This document shows positions 11,799-21,104 of a stretch of DNA of 64,000 nt, piece by piece; position 1 is the stretch's first letter, and each line of letters begins with the position of its first letter. Source of the stretch: Lagopus muta (taxonomy: Eukaryota > Chordata > Aves > Galliformes > Phasianidae); the NCBI RefSeq assembly GCF_023343835.1, contig NC_064471.1:5693598-5757597 (forward strand). The letters are read 5' to 3'. The translations under genes were made by a program, and so were the position numbers. The notes beneath the pieces are model-generated. The model was not told where the DNA came from. It ran no database searches and worked only from the letters and a program-made list of their open reading frames with translations.

Positions 11799-13715
11799 AT
11801 GAACCCACTCGTTATCGTGGGGGTGCTGGGTAAAGGATTTAAAGCAATGGTGTTAGTCACAACCTACTGGCCAATAATCCATCTCACACTTGTGTGTTTT
11901 GGAATTGCATCCGTATATAACTATCTAAGGGCACTGATGGAGACACCTATGTTTTACCTATTTGCAATGTGGTATGATTTGAACTTTGACATCTACATCC
12001 CAGAAGGAATGGCTAATTTCTCAAACAACTACATCCCAAATGGAATAGCTAATTTTACAAACAACACGATGTTCAGACCAGTCTCCGGGTTTTCTTCTCG
12101 GTTTGTGAAACGTTTTTCGAATCTTGAATTAATACTCATGTTGTTGTTCGTGTCATCAATTCTCCTGAATGTATTCCTAAGCATTCATAATAAGGGAAAG
12201 GAGTCTCTTCTGAAACTAGAGAATGATGATTGGCAGGGAATATGGAGAGGTTTAGGAAAGGTTTTAGAAGCATGGGGACCCGCAGTGTCATGGGATTTTA
12301 CTCTTGAACACCTGTGGGATCCTGAGAAACTAAGCCAGTATTTGAGTCAGGGACTATGCGGCTTACATAAATCTAAGGAGGTACAACTTATTTGGGGTTT
12401 GGCTTGTGCTTACCGTGCCCTATATAATACCATTCTGGAGAGAGAGAGTTTCCGAGCTGAGGTTCAAGCCAAAGGGGAAAATCCCCAAGTCAAATCTAAT
12501 CAATCACGGGAGACACCAGTAACAATACCAGTTGCTCCTGTGGAGGGCAAGAAATGGAAACGAGTGTCTTCGCGTCTTGAACGAAAAAGAGAAGAAGAGG
12601 AGGAGGAGGAGGAAGATCCAGGCGAGGGGCCCTCCTCAGAACCACCACCATCGCGAAAGGCAAAAGCGAAAACTAAGAGACATGCAGAAGAGAGTGATGA
12701 AGAGGAAGTCTCTATTACTACTCGCCGGCCTCTAAAGATGACTGAAATCCAAGGTTCAAGAAAGGAGTTCACACGGCGCCTGAATGAAAGTATTGTTTCC
12801 TGGTTGGTTCGCTGTTGGGACAGTGGGGCCCATAGCTTGTCTCTGGATGGTAATGAAGCTCGCCAACTAGGTGCCATTGCCAGAGATCCAGCTATTGATA
12901 GAGGAATTAGTCGATGTTCGGATGAGGCTGCCTCCCTCTGGGAGCGAGTGTTAACAGCTGTGAAGGAAAAGTATCCCTTCAAAAATAGCTTGAAGATTTC
13001 AATGAAAAAATGGGATACAGTTGAAAAGGATATCCAGTATTTGAGGGAAATAGGCGTGGTGGAAATGTTGTATGACCCTGACTTTGTTCCTAACCACCCA
13101 CAACAAAACCGCGACCCTGAAAGAGTGAGGACAACGCCTGAGATATGGCAGAAAATCGTGACAACAGCGCCGGACAAATATGCCACTACACTAACATCAG
13201 CGTGTGACAGATACCAGGAACAACAGAGAACGCCCTTAGTTTATGAATTAATTGTTACGCTCCAAAACTACGAACAATTGCTGTCCCCAATTCATTCTGC
13301 CGTTGCTGCAATATCAAGAATGACGGAGCAAGTGTCTCAACTGATTAACCGTGACAAACCTGTAGCAGTATCAGAGACGCTTGATGAAGATCAGGATAAT
13401 CAAACAAGTCTAGCGAAGGATGTGAAGGAGATGAAGGAGATGATGAGACTTCTGCGAGCCCACCTAACTAAAGACGATGAACCTTCCTTCTTACGTGCAC
13501 GATCAAAAATCTCAGCTGTTAGAGGCAGACGCTCTCCGGCTCAAGTAAGGAATAATACACCGCGAATTACCTTATGGTATTACCTACGTGACCATGGAGA
13601 AGACATGGGGAAGTGGCACGGTCAACCTACTCCTGTACTACGAGCCCGGGTGAAAGAATTACAAGGCAGATCTACCACCAGTGCAGTTGCTCCAGTTACC
13701 ACAGGTAATGAATAG
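11799..13715 (+). CDS. gag polyprotein (638 aa), intact
   Basis: This is the structural polyprotein of the provirus. The start is the ATG at 11799; an upstream in-frame GTG at 11796 is not needed. Residues about 17-40 and 109-128 are strongly hydrophobic and look like membrane segments. The loop between them carries a 12-residue tandem repeat (YIPEGMANFSNN and YIPNGIANFTNN) with N-glycosylation sequons at N73, N85 and N88. A linker at about 255-300 has eight consecutive Glu and then a basic stretch. The following region, about 315-480, resembles the ERV-L capsid (a RLNESIVSWLVRCWD-type segment, LWERVLTAVKEKYPF). The C-terminus is basic (RGRR) but has no CCHC zinc knuckle. It ends with UAG at 13713. 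The first ~340 codons are duplicated in the left arm. The membrane-type N-terminus is unexpected for Gag. Confidence 0.88.
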   Translation: MNPLVIVGVLGKGFKAMVLVTTYWPIIHLTLVCFGIASVYNYLRALMETPMFYLFAMWYDLNFDIYIPEGMANFSNNYIPNGIANFTNNTMFRPVSGFSSRFVKRFSNLELILMLLFVSSILLNVFLSIHNKGKESLLKLENDDWQGIWRGLGKVLEAWGPAVSWDFTLEHLWDPEKLSQYLSQGLCGLHKSKEVQLIWGLACAYRALYNTILERESFRAEVQAKGENPQVKSNQSRETPVTIPVAPVEGKKWKRVSSRLERKREEEEEEEEDPGEGPSSEPPPSRKAKAKTKRHAEESDEEEVSITTRRPLKMTEIQGSRKEFTRRLNESIVSWLVRCWDSGAHSLSLDGNEARQLGAIARDPAIDRGISRCSDEAASLWERVLTAVKEKYPFKNSLKISMKKWDTVEKDIQYLREIGVVEMLYDPDFVPNHPQQNRDPERVRTTPEIWQKIVTTAPDKYATTLTSACDRYQEQQRTPLVYELIVTLQNYEQLLSPIHSAVAAISRMTEQVSQLINRDKPVAVSETLDEDQDNQTSLAKDVKEMKEMMRLLRAHLTKDDEPSFLRARSKISAVRGRRSPAQVRNNTPRITLWYYLRDHGEDMGKWHGQPTPVLRARVKELQGRSTTSAVAPVTTGNE

Positions 13716-13760
13716 AGGGGCCCTGCCCTCAGTCAGGGGGGGGAAAGGGATAATAGAGTA
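13713..13760 (+). promoter_or_regulatory. Candidate gag-pol stop-codon readthrough site
   Basis: gag ends in UAG, and the same frame is open from the very next codon through pol. Directly downstream, GCCCT near 13725-13729 can pair with AGGG at 13735-13738, followed by a long G run. This gives a GC-rich stem as found after the readthrough stop of gammaretroviruses. pol has no in-frame ATG near its start. Readthrough is therefore the simplest expression route; splicing as in spumaviruses is the alternative. Confidence 0.55.
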
Positions 13761-16700
13761 TATTGGACTGTGTGGATTCGATGGCCTGGCACATCAGAAC
13801 CACTGAAATATAAGGCCCTGGTGGACACTGGTGCACAGTGCACTCTGATGCCCTCGAGTCATGAAGGGACAGAATCAATCCATATTTCTGGAGTGACCGG
13901 GGGCTCTCAAGAATTGACTGTGTTGGAGGCCGAGATAAGCCTCACTGGTAAGAACTGGCAAAAACATCCTATTGTGACAGGCCCAGGGGCTCCATGTATA
14001 CTAGGTATTGATTATCTCAGAAGGGGGCATTTCAAGGATCCTAAGGGGTATCGATGGGCCTTTGGAATAGCTGCTGTGGACGCAGACAACATTAAGCAGC
14101 TGTCTGTTTTGCCTGGCCTGTCAGAAGATCCATCTGTTGTGGGGCTGCTGCGAGTAAAAGAGCAACACGTACCGATTGCTACAAAAATGGTGCACAGGCG
14201 TCAGTACCGCACCAACAGGGATTCTTTGCTCCCCATTCATAAGTTAATTCGTCAACTAGAGAGCCAGGGAGTGATCAGCAAAACTCACTCGCCTTTTAAC
14301 AGCCCCATATGGCCAGTGCGTAAAGCCAGTGGAGAATGGAGGCTGACGGTGGACTACCGTGGCCTGAATGAAGTCACACCCCCACTGAGTGCTGCTGTGC
14401 CGGACATGTTAGAACTCCAGTATGAACTGGAGTCAAAAGCGGCCAAATGGTATGCCACCATTGACATTGCTAATGCCTTCTTTTCCATCCCTTTGGCCAA
14501 AGAATGTAAGCCACAGTTTGCTTTCACATGGAGGGGCATTCAGTATACCTGGAACCGTTTGCCCCAGGGGTGGAAACATAGCCCGACCATTTGCCATGGG
14601 TTGATTCAAACTGTATTGGAACAGGGCAGTGCTCCTGAGCACCTGCAGTACATTGATGACATCATTGTGTGGGGCGATACAGCAGAAGAAGTCTTCACAA
14701 AAGGAGAGAGAATGATCCAAATTCTTCTGAGTGCTGGTTTTGCTATTAAGCGAAGCAAAGTGAAAGGACCTGCCCAGGAGATTCAATTCCTAGGTATAAA
14801 GTGGCAAGATGGCCGTCGTCACATCCCGACAGACGTGATTGACAAAATCACTGCTATGTCTCCACCCACTAGCAAAAGAGAGACACAATCTTTTCTGGGT
14901 GCAGTGGGCTTTTGGAGAATGCACATTCCAAACTACAGCCTTATTGTAAGCCCCCTTTATTATGTGACGCGAATGAGAAATGAGTTTACATGGGGCCCTG
15001 AGCAGCAGCAGGCTTTTGAACAGACTAAACAGGAGATAGCCCGTGCCGTGGCCCTAGGGCCAGTACGGACTGGACAGGGTATAAAGAACATCCTCTACAC
15101 CGCTGCTGGAGAGAACGGTCCCACTTGGAGTTTGTGGCAAAGAGCCTCAGGAGAGACCCGAGGCCGACCCCTGGGATTCTGGAGTCGGGCATACAGAGGG
15201 TCTGAAGAGCACTACACTCCAACTGAGAAGGAGATCTTAGCCGCTTATGAAGGGGTTCGGGCTGCTTCTGAAGTAGTCGGTACTGAAACACAGCTCCTTC
15301 TGGCACCTCGACTGCCAGTGCTGAACTGGATGTTTAAAGGAAAGGTTCCCTCCACCCATCATGCTACTGATGCCACCTGGAGCAAGTGGATTGCACTGAT
15401 TACACAACGAGCACGGATGGGGAACCTCAGCCGTCCAGGAATCCTAGAGATCATCATGGACTGGCCTGAAGGTAAAAAGTTTGGAACACCACCGGGAGAA
15501 GAAGTATCACGTGCTAAAGAGGCCCCACCATACAATGAACTACCGGAGAATGAAAAGAAATATGCCCTGTTCACAGATGGATCGTGTCGTATTGTGGGAA
15601 AGCATCGCAGATGGAAATCTGCTGTGTGGAGCCCCACACGACAAGTTGCAGAGGCCACTGAAGGGAAAGGAGAATCAAGCCAATTTGCAGAGGTAAAGGC
15701 TGTCCAACTGGCCTTAGATGTCGCTGAACGGGAGAGGTGGCCAATGCTCTATCTTTACACTGACTCATGGATGGTAGCAAATGCCTTATGGGGGTGGTTA
15801 CAGCAGTGGGAGCAAAATAACTGGCAAAGAAGGGGTAAACCTATTTGGGCTGCTGAACTGTGGAAAGACATTGCTGCCCGAATAAAGAATATGATTGTAA
15901 AGGTGCACCATGTAGATGCTCATGTGCCCAAGAGTCGGGCTACTGAAGAACAGCAAAATAACCATCAGGTAGATCGAGCTGCCAGAATTGAGGTGGCTCA
16001 AATAGACCTGGACTGGCAGAACAAGGGTGAATTATTTCTGGCTCGGTGGGCCCATGAGACCTCAGGACATCAAGGGAGAGATGCAACATACAAACGGGCT
16101 AGAGACCGAGGGGTGGACTTAACTGTGGATGCCATTGCACAGGTTATTCATAACTGTGAAACATGTGCCATCATCAAACAAGCCAAGAGGATGAAACCCC
16201 TCTGGGAGGAAGGGCGATGGCAAAAGTACAAATATGGGGAGGCCTGGCAGGTTGATTATATCACCTTGCCACGATCTCGCAATGGTAAGCATTATGTGCT
16301 TACTATGGTGGAGGCAACCACTGGGTGGCTTGAAACATATGCAGTACCCCATGCTACCGCCCGAAACACCATACTGGGTCTCGAGAAACAAGTCCTGTGG
16401 CGACACGGCACCCCAGAAAGGATTGAGTCAGATAATGGGACTCATTTCAAAAATTCTCTTGTAAATACTTGGGCCAAAGATCATGGCATCGAGTGGATTT
16501 ACCATATTCCCTATCATGCTCCAGCCTCTGGTAAAATTGAACGATACAATGGATTGTTAAAAACGATGCTAAAAGCACTGGGTGGCAGAACATTTAAGCA
16601 CTGGGAGAAGCATTTGGCAGAAGCCACCTGGTTGGTCAATACCAGAGGATCTATCAATCGTGATGGTCCTAACCAATCCAGTTCCCTACATACCGTAGAG

Positions 16701-16901
16701 GGAGATAAAGTCCCTGTTGTACATGTAAAGAACATGTTAGGAAAGGCAGTTTGGGTTCTTCCAGCGTCTGGAAAGGGCAAACCTCTCCGTGGTACAGTTT
16801 TTGCCCAGGGACCAGGATCCACTTGGTGGGTAATGCAGAAGAATGGGGATGTCCAATGTGTACCACAAGGAAACTTGATGCCGGGGGAGTGCAGTTACTA
16901 A
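13716..16901 (+). CDS. pol polyprotein (protease, reverse transcriptase, RNase H, integrase), intact
   Basis: The frame is open from just after the gag UAG to TAA at 16899. Numbering residues from the GTG at 13770: protease active site DTGA at 19-22; reverse transcriptase with LPQG near 263 and catalytic YIDD at 294-297; RNase H beginning at TDGS (D603); integrase with an HHCC zinc site (H762 in a WAHETSGH motif; C796 and C799) and catalytic D829, D888 and E924, the last two spaced as DX35E. A short C-terminal region of about 65 residues after the integrase core carries no recognised domain, and the dUTPase known downstream of integrase in mammalian ERV-L is absent. No frameshift or stop interrupts any enzymatic domain, so the protein looks functional. 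Open frames on the other strand here are shadows. Confidence 0.93.
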   Translation, partial: RGPALSQGGERDNRVYWTVWIRWPGTSEPLKYKALVDTGAQCTLMPSSHEGTESIHISGVTGGSQELTVLEAEISLTGKNWQKHPIVTGPGAPCILGIDYLRRGHFKDPKGYRWAFGIAAVDADNIKQLSVLPGLSEDPSVVGLLRVKEQHVPIATKMVHRRQYRTNRDSLLPIHKLIRQLESQGVISKTHSPFNSPIWPVRKASGEWRLTVDYRGLNEVTPPLSAAVPDMLELQYELESKAAKWYATIDIANAFFSIPLAKECKPQFAFTWRGIQYTWNRLPQGWKHSPTICHGLIQTVLEQGSAPEHLQYIDDIIVWGDTAEEVFTKGERMIQILLSAGFAIKRSKVKGPAQEIQFLGIKWQDGRRHIPTDVIDKITAMSPPTSKRETQSFLGAVGFWRMHIPNYSLIVSPLYYVTRMRNEFTWGPEQQQAFEQTKQEIARAVALGPVRTGQGIKNILYTAAGENGPTWSLWQRASGETRGRPLGFWSRAYRGSEEHYTPTEKEILAAYEGVRAASEVVGTETQLLLAPRLPVLNWMFKGKVPSTHHATDATWSKWIALITQRARMGNLSRPGILEIIMDWPEGKKFGTPPGEEVSRAKEAPPYNELPENEKKYALFTDGSCRIVGKHRRWKSAVWSPTRQVAEATEGKGESSQFAEVKAVQLALDVAERERWPMLYLYTDSWMVANALWGWLQQWEQNNWQRRGKPIWAAELWKDIAARIKNMIVKVHHVDAHVPKSRATEEQQNNHQVDRAARIEVAQIDLDWQNKGELFLARWAHETSGHQGRDATYKRARDRGVDLTVDAIAQVIHNCETCAIIKQAKRMKPLWEEGRWQKYKYGEAWQVDYITLPRSRNGKHYVLTMVEATTGWLETYAVPHATARNTILGLEKQVLWRHGTPERIESDNGTHFKNSLVNTWAKDHGIEWIYHIPYHAPASGKIERYNGLLKTMLKALGGRTFKHWEKHLAEATWLVNTRGSINRDGPNQSSSLHTVEGDKVPVVHVKNMLGKAVWVLPASGKGKPLRGTVFAQGPGSTWWVMQKNGDVQCVPQGNLMPGECSY

Positions 16902-17015
16902 TTCTATGTATATGTATATAGCCATGTGTGCATTTTAATCATTTTTTGTTTGTTTGTATATATGTATATATATCTATATTAAGCATGATGTAATGATGTA
17001 GAATAAGGGGTGGAA
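16902..17015 (+). other. 3' spacer and polypurine tract of the provirus
   Basis: This is an AT-rich spacer ending in GAATAAGGGGTGGAA (17001-17015), purine-rich apart from two T, directly against the TG of the 3' LTR. It should prime plus-strand DNA synthesis. There is no room for env. Confidence 0.8.
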
Positions 17016-17510
17016 TGTCATGGTTCTATGTTTTTTGTTTTTGTTTTTTTTTTTGTTTTTGGGTTTCAGTATTCCACATCAAAACATCATGTAGTGTACG
17101 GGGCATTAAAGTGTCACTGCCCAATCCCAGCTACCTATCCCTGTACATTACAGAAGTCACGGGATCTGTCCCTTCCGGGTGGGGGGGGCGCTCTCTTGCT
17201 GCCTGGCAGTGGGTGCTGGAGGGTGCTTTCCTAGCCGTTCCAAGCTTTTCAGGTTTGAATCGGTCCCGGGAACTCTCTCTCTCTCATCTCGTCTGATTTA
17301 TTAATCTCAATTTCAATTAAATTGTATCTATTGTGTTATCTTGTATTCCGATATTATAGTAAAATAAGTTTTCCTCCATAGATTGTTGCCGCTGTTCTTT
17401 TCCTCCCTTCCTTCCTTCCCATTTTGTGGGACTGGGGTGGGGGGGGGGGGGAGGGCAGAGGCCTGTCGCCCCTGTCACGGACATAGATTGATCTGGTCAA
17501 ATCCGTGACA
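17016..17510 (+). repeat. 3' LTR
   Basis: This is 495 bp and is the partner of 11032-11519. The 7-bp length difference is fully explained by three homopolymers (T8/T11, T5/T4, G8/G13). It follows the polypurine tract directly and is followed by the target duplication ACACT. Confidence 0.95.
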
Positions 17511-17515
17511 ACACT
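17511..17515 (+). other. Target-site duplication ACACT (3' side)
   Basis: This is the second copy of the 5-bp duplication bordering the provirus. It shows that both ends of this provirus are original. Confidence 0.85.
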
Positions 17516-18351
17516 ATATTTCTAAGCACACATCAATCGTAACCAACAACCTCAAAATTAATTTAAAATATATTTTCTTCATGAGGGTCTGATCTGATTG
17601 CAGCTACATACAAACCAGGAATTTCTTAGGGAAGATACTCCCTGCACTTATGAAGATTTCATGTATCAAAGCAAAAAGTCGCTTTTACTCTTAATTCTTC
17701 ATTTCTCATCTTGATTCTCCAGAACTAGAAAATTTCACCTGCAAATATATACAATTTGTCTTATAATTCCTTATGGCTTCCTCAGTCATCAGCCTCATAG
17801 ATCTTTCACAGAAGCCCTGCAAGATCCTATTAACAGAAAACCACCCTTACTCTCAGAGGTTTAACCTTGGAAGCAGAGGGAGATGTGTTCCAGAACTTCT
17901 ACTGTACACCCAGAAGCACTCCTAGCCTCAGTGCCAAGTCATACATGCCTTGTAACTGAGTGACACATCCAGAACTATGAGCAGTGTGGTCACATAGAAG
18001 GTACTCCTGCCTACAGCAGGGCTCTTTAAGTTATACAGTCTTTAAGGTCCCATTTGTCAGTGCAACAAAGCATAAGTGAGACCTTACCTTTCAAATCAAG
18101 CAGACAAAAAAACTGCCACCACCTGGCCCTTGCCACCTGCTTTTAGAGAGTTCAGATAGGCCTCCCTTCAACGTGCATTATTTACTTTACTCATTTCCCT
18201 AAGAGTACTGATGTGTGGAACGAAATTTAATAATATTATGACTCAAGCACATCATTATTAACATTTCCATATGAAATTAAGATTTCAATCTCTGAATGAC
18301 CTCAGCTAATCATTAGACTTAGAAAGATAGTTGATTTCCTCAGCTACATCT

Positions 18352-18382
<31 letters not shown>

Positions 18383-18554
18383 GTCAATTATAACAGAAGA
18401 TATTTAAGATGCAATAAGAATTTTACAAAGACTGAATTGCAAATCTAATCTTTCCTAACATATTTAGGGTCAGCAAACCCAAGACACGTACTCATACTTG
18501 GTATGTCTAAGCTGCCAGATACCGACAGTAATTTTACAGTAGGTAATATGCGCA
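17516..18554. other. METTL15 intron 2, no feature recognised
   Basis: AT-rich intronic DNA downstream of the provirus. It contains a poly-A tract at about 18352-18378. I see no coding exon and no repeat I can name. Confidence 0.6.
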
Positions 18555-18999
18555 CTGTCCCAGAAGTAATGCCTCCTGTTTTATTCCATTGGCCCACAAT
18601 ACCAGAGATGATGTTGATGATATGGAAGTAGAGGTTGAAGGTTCCCACCAATACTCCATTTTAAGTTATTGCCATAAGGCAGATGGCAGCAGAAGGGCAG
18701 TTTGACAAGGAACCAAAGTATGAAACAAAGAGGTGCCATCGATTTCCTCCATGCAGGAAAAATTGTAGCCACTGACATTCATCAATGCTTGCTGAACATT
18801 TATGGAGAACAAACAGCAGATGCGAGCACAGTGAAGTAGCGAGTGCTACGTTTTGACAGTGGCAACACCTCCACTGGTACAGATTTTTACAAGAGCAGCA
18901 TGCAGGCTCTTGTTCTTGCTCTACCAAACAGTGTTATTGTCATCTTTGTATCTGTTGTAATTCCCATGGAAATAAATAAGAGGCATTATTTTCAGAGCA
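18555..18999 (+). mobile_element. Galluhop-type mariner transposon remnant
   Basis: The element is 445 bp with imperfect terminal inverted repeats that share TAATGCCTC and a TTCCATKGG block (left end near 18555, reverse-complemented right end at 18999). The inside, from about 18721, encodes a degraded mariner transposase N-terminus in frame: MKQRGAIDFLHAGKIVATDI begins the helix-turn-helix, and the frame hits a stop about 39 codons on. Most of the transposase is deleted, so it is inactive. Confidence 0.75.
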
Positions 19000-21104
19000 A
19001 CATACATATGAGCTAAATCAACATTTTACAAAGAGAGAGCCTGAAGCAATATTATTTCAGTGATTTTAAATCAACATATTTACACTTTCAAACAACTTTG
19101 AAAAGTATTCTTGCAGAGTGCTGAGCCACCAGTAAACACCAACAGAATGATGTGTGCTCAAACTCTGGGAAGAAGAAAATAATAAAAAAAGACTGTACAT
19201 TTTGATGATTGCAGATACCCATTAATTTCAGACAGCAGATTTGGTAGTTTATATCTGAATTATTCCTTTATACAGAACAAGCCTAGCACGAAGCTGCTCA
19301 GAACTGGATTACCTTAAAGAGAAACGCACGACAGCAAGAAAAACCTGCAGATATTTCCCACAACACCATTATGATATTAAACCCCTAGTAATATTTTGCG
19401 GTAAAAACTCTGTACTCCTGTTTGCAAACCAGCATTCAAATATTTAATAAGAAAGTTTAACCAAAAGGCTGACTAAATAAGGCACACAGTACTAGATGGG
19501 AAGGAGATGAGTAGCTACATATATTAATTATCACCCTTTATGGGATCACAGGCTTACTCAAGTTAAAATTTAAAGGGCTTAGATTACTTTCTGGTGAATT
19601 TTATTAGTTTTCCCCAAGAGGTGCAAAGACTAATGCTGTCACAACAGAATAGGAGAGCGTATACAGCGTCATTACAAGCTGAGTCACCCAAAAGCATTGA
19701 AGCTTGCTTTATTATAACACAGACTCTTAAATAGTCTCCTGAAACACTATCATTTGTTATGCCATAGAGTGATAACAGCAAGCTGACTTGGTATTACAAT
19801 AAAATGAAATCTGGTGCATCTGCAGAGTTGTTCTCAGTAGGCAGACCAAGCTCCCTTGCTGGTCTCTTTGGAGATAGCAGATGCAAGCTTCTCTTCCCCT
19901 ACTGCAATAGAGAAAGATGCAGAACAAAGTTGCTGAGAGCTGTCTTGTTGTTGCTGATGACAGTGTTTAGATTTGCCTTCTGAGAGCAATGCTGCAGGTG
20001 GGAAGAAGAGGTGGCTGGGCAGACGCCCAAGAATTATAACCAAAATATTCTTCCCTGTGCAGATGTAGCCATCAGCCCACTCTTCCCACCCCAGCTCCTT
20101 CAAGTTTTAGAATTACTATCTCTCTACAGCACAAAAATGTTGAAGTTCCATAAAAACTAAACTCCTAAGGGATTCTTGACCGTGCCCTGTTCATACGTTG
20201 CCATTTTGGATATCCAATATGATTACTTATTTCTTGCTACCAAGGGTCTAAGCATATAGCGAGTAGCAGCTTCAAAACAGAACAGATGCGCAGTGCTCTC
20301 AAATAAATCCTATTAATAAGTTAATAAATTTACTCTACAGAAGACAGAAGCAAAGCAAGATACTTCAAATTAAGAGCATGACTGGATTTTGTCCACCCCC
20401 TCAATTAACAAGCTGTTCAAATATCATCTTCTGTCGTGTTTTCTTTCCTGTCTCCATTTTCCCCTCTCTCATTTCATGATGGAACCTCTGTAAAAACAGA
20501 TATTGTTACTCAATAAAAATAGGTATGAGAACCTTGTGTGCATATTATATGAAACAATTTCACAAAACATATTTCTTTCTCATACACTGTCTTCAAAATG
20601 GTTTTTAGACGAAAACAACATTTTAAAGGATTTTTACTTTTTCAAGTATTTTTGCATTTTCAATTTTTTTTTTATTTTTTTTTTTCTACTTTTTCAAGTG
20701 CGATTGTAATCAAATATTTTACACAGCCCCCTTCAGTAAAATTCCACAGCCCTCCATCCCTCCTCACCCCTCTGTGCCCAGTGCTGAGCAAAGGCCATGC
20801 CCACAGCCTGCCAGGCTGCCATGTGCCCAAGCCCCTTCCTAAGGGGCAGAGTTGCTCCTTCTGGGGAAACAAACCCAGGAAACTCAAGGCAGACTCTGAA
20901 GTACCAAAAACAGTAAACTTACTGGCTCTGTTTCAGAAAAAAAGAAACAAAGTTTTTCTTATCGTTGTTATTTTGTATTGTTCTTTTAAACATTGTCCAG
21001 TTTTGAAATAGAAGTCCTTATGGAGCAACTGGAATTATGCTGAACTTGAGTCCTTCTTCCTGTCCAAATCAAAGTCTGCTGCTTCTCCAACAGAAAGCTG
21101 CCTC
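19000..21104. other. METTL15 intron 2, no feature recognised
   Basis: Intronic DNA with T-rich tracts at about 20660-20690 and a GC-richer segment at 20725-20890 that I cannot assign. The open frames at 19834-20103 (minus) and 20598-21011 (plus) have no recognisable domains or splice context. Confidence 0.55.

Larger units (their letters stand above)
8817..12813. repeat. Right arm of large inverted repeat
   Basis: This is the reverse complement of 1-3998. From the inner edge outward it contains 2.2 kb of intron DNA (8817-11031, no gene seen), then the 5' LTR, leader and the first third of gag of a complete retrovirus. The homology very probably continues past 12813, because the partner position simply falls outside the window. 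Short open frames in the intronic part occur identically in both arms and look like chance. Confidence 0.95.
11032..17510 (+). mobile_element. Complete env-less ERV-L-like endogenous retrovirus
   Basis: The element is a 6,479-bp provirus. Its order is 5' LTR, tRNA-Lys primer site, 279-nt leader, gag, an in-frame UAG, pol, a short 3' spacer with a polypurine tract, and 3' LTR. ACACT flanks both ends (11027-11031 and 17511-17515), a 5-bp target duplication as expected for class III (ERV-L) and spuma-like elements. Only about 115 bp separates pol from the 3' LTR, so there is no env. Both genes are open throughout and the LTRs differ by one substitution plus three homopolymer lengths, so the insertion is young. 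It lies antisense inside METTL15 intron 2. The ERV-L assignment rests on the gag capsid region, RT style, 5-bp duplication and missing env; the tRNA-Lys site is more typical of spuma- and betaretroviruses. Confidence 0.93.

Noticed and set aside
12500-13186. 228-codon open frame antisense to gag
   Set aside because: It lies wholly inside intact gag on the opposite strand, is low in complexity (poly-Ser opposite the Glu run) and has no domain; a shadow of gag codon usage.
16902-17015. Possible short env or accessory gene after pol
   Set aside because: Only about 115 bp of AT-rich sequence ending in the polypurine tract; no room for a gene.
20598-21011. 137-codon open frame
   Set aside because: Begins in a T-rich low-complexity tract (poly-Phe) and has no similarity I can recognise; likely chance.
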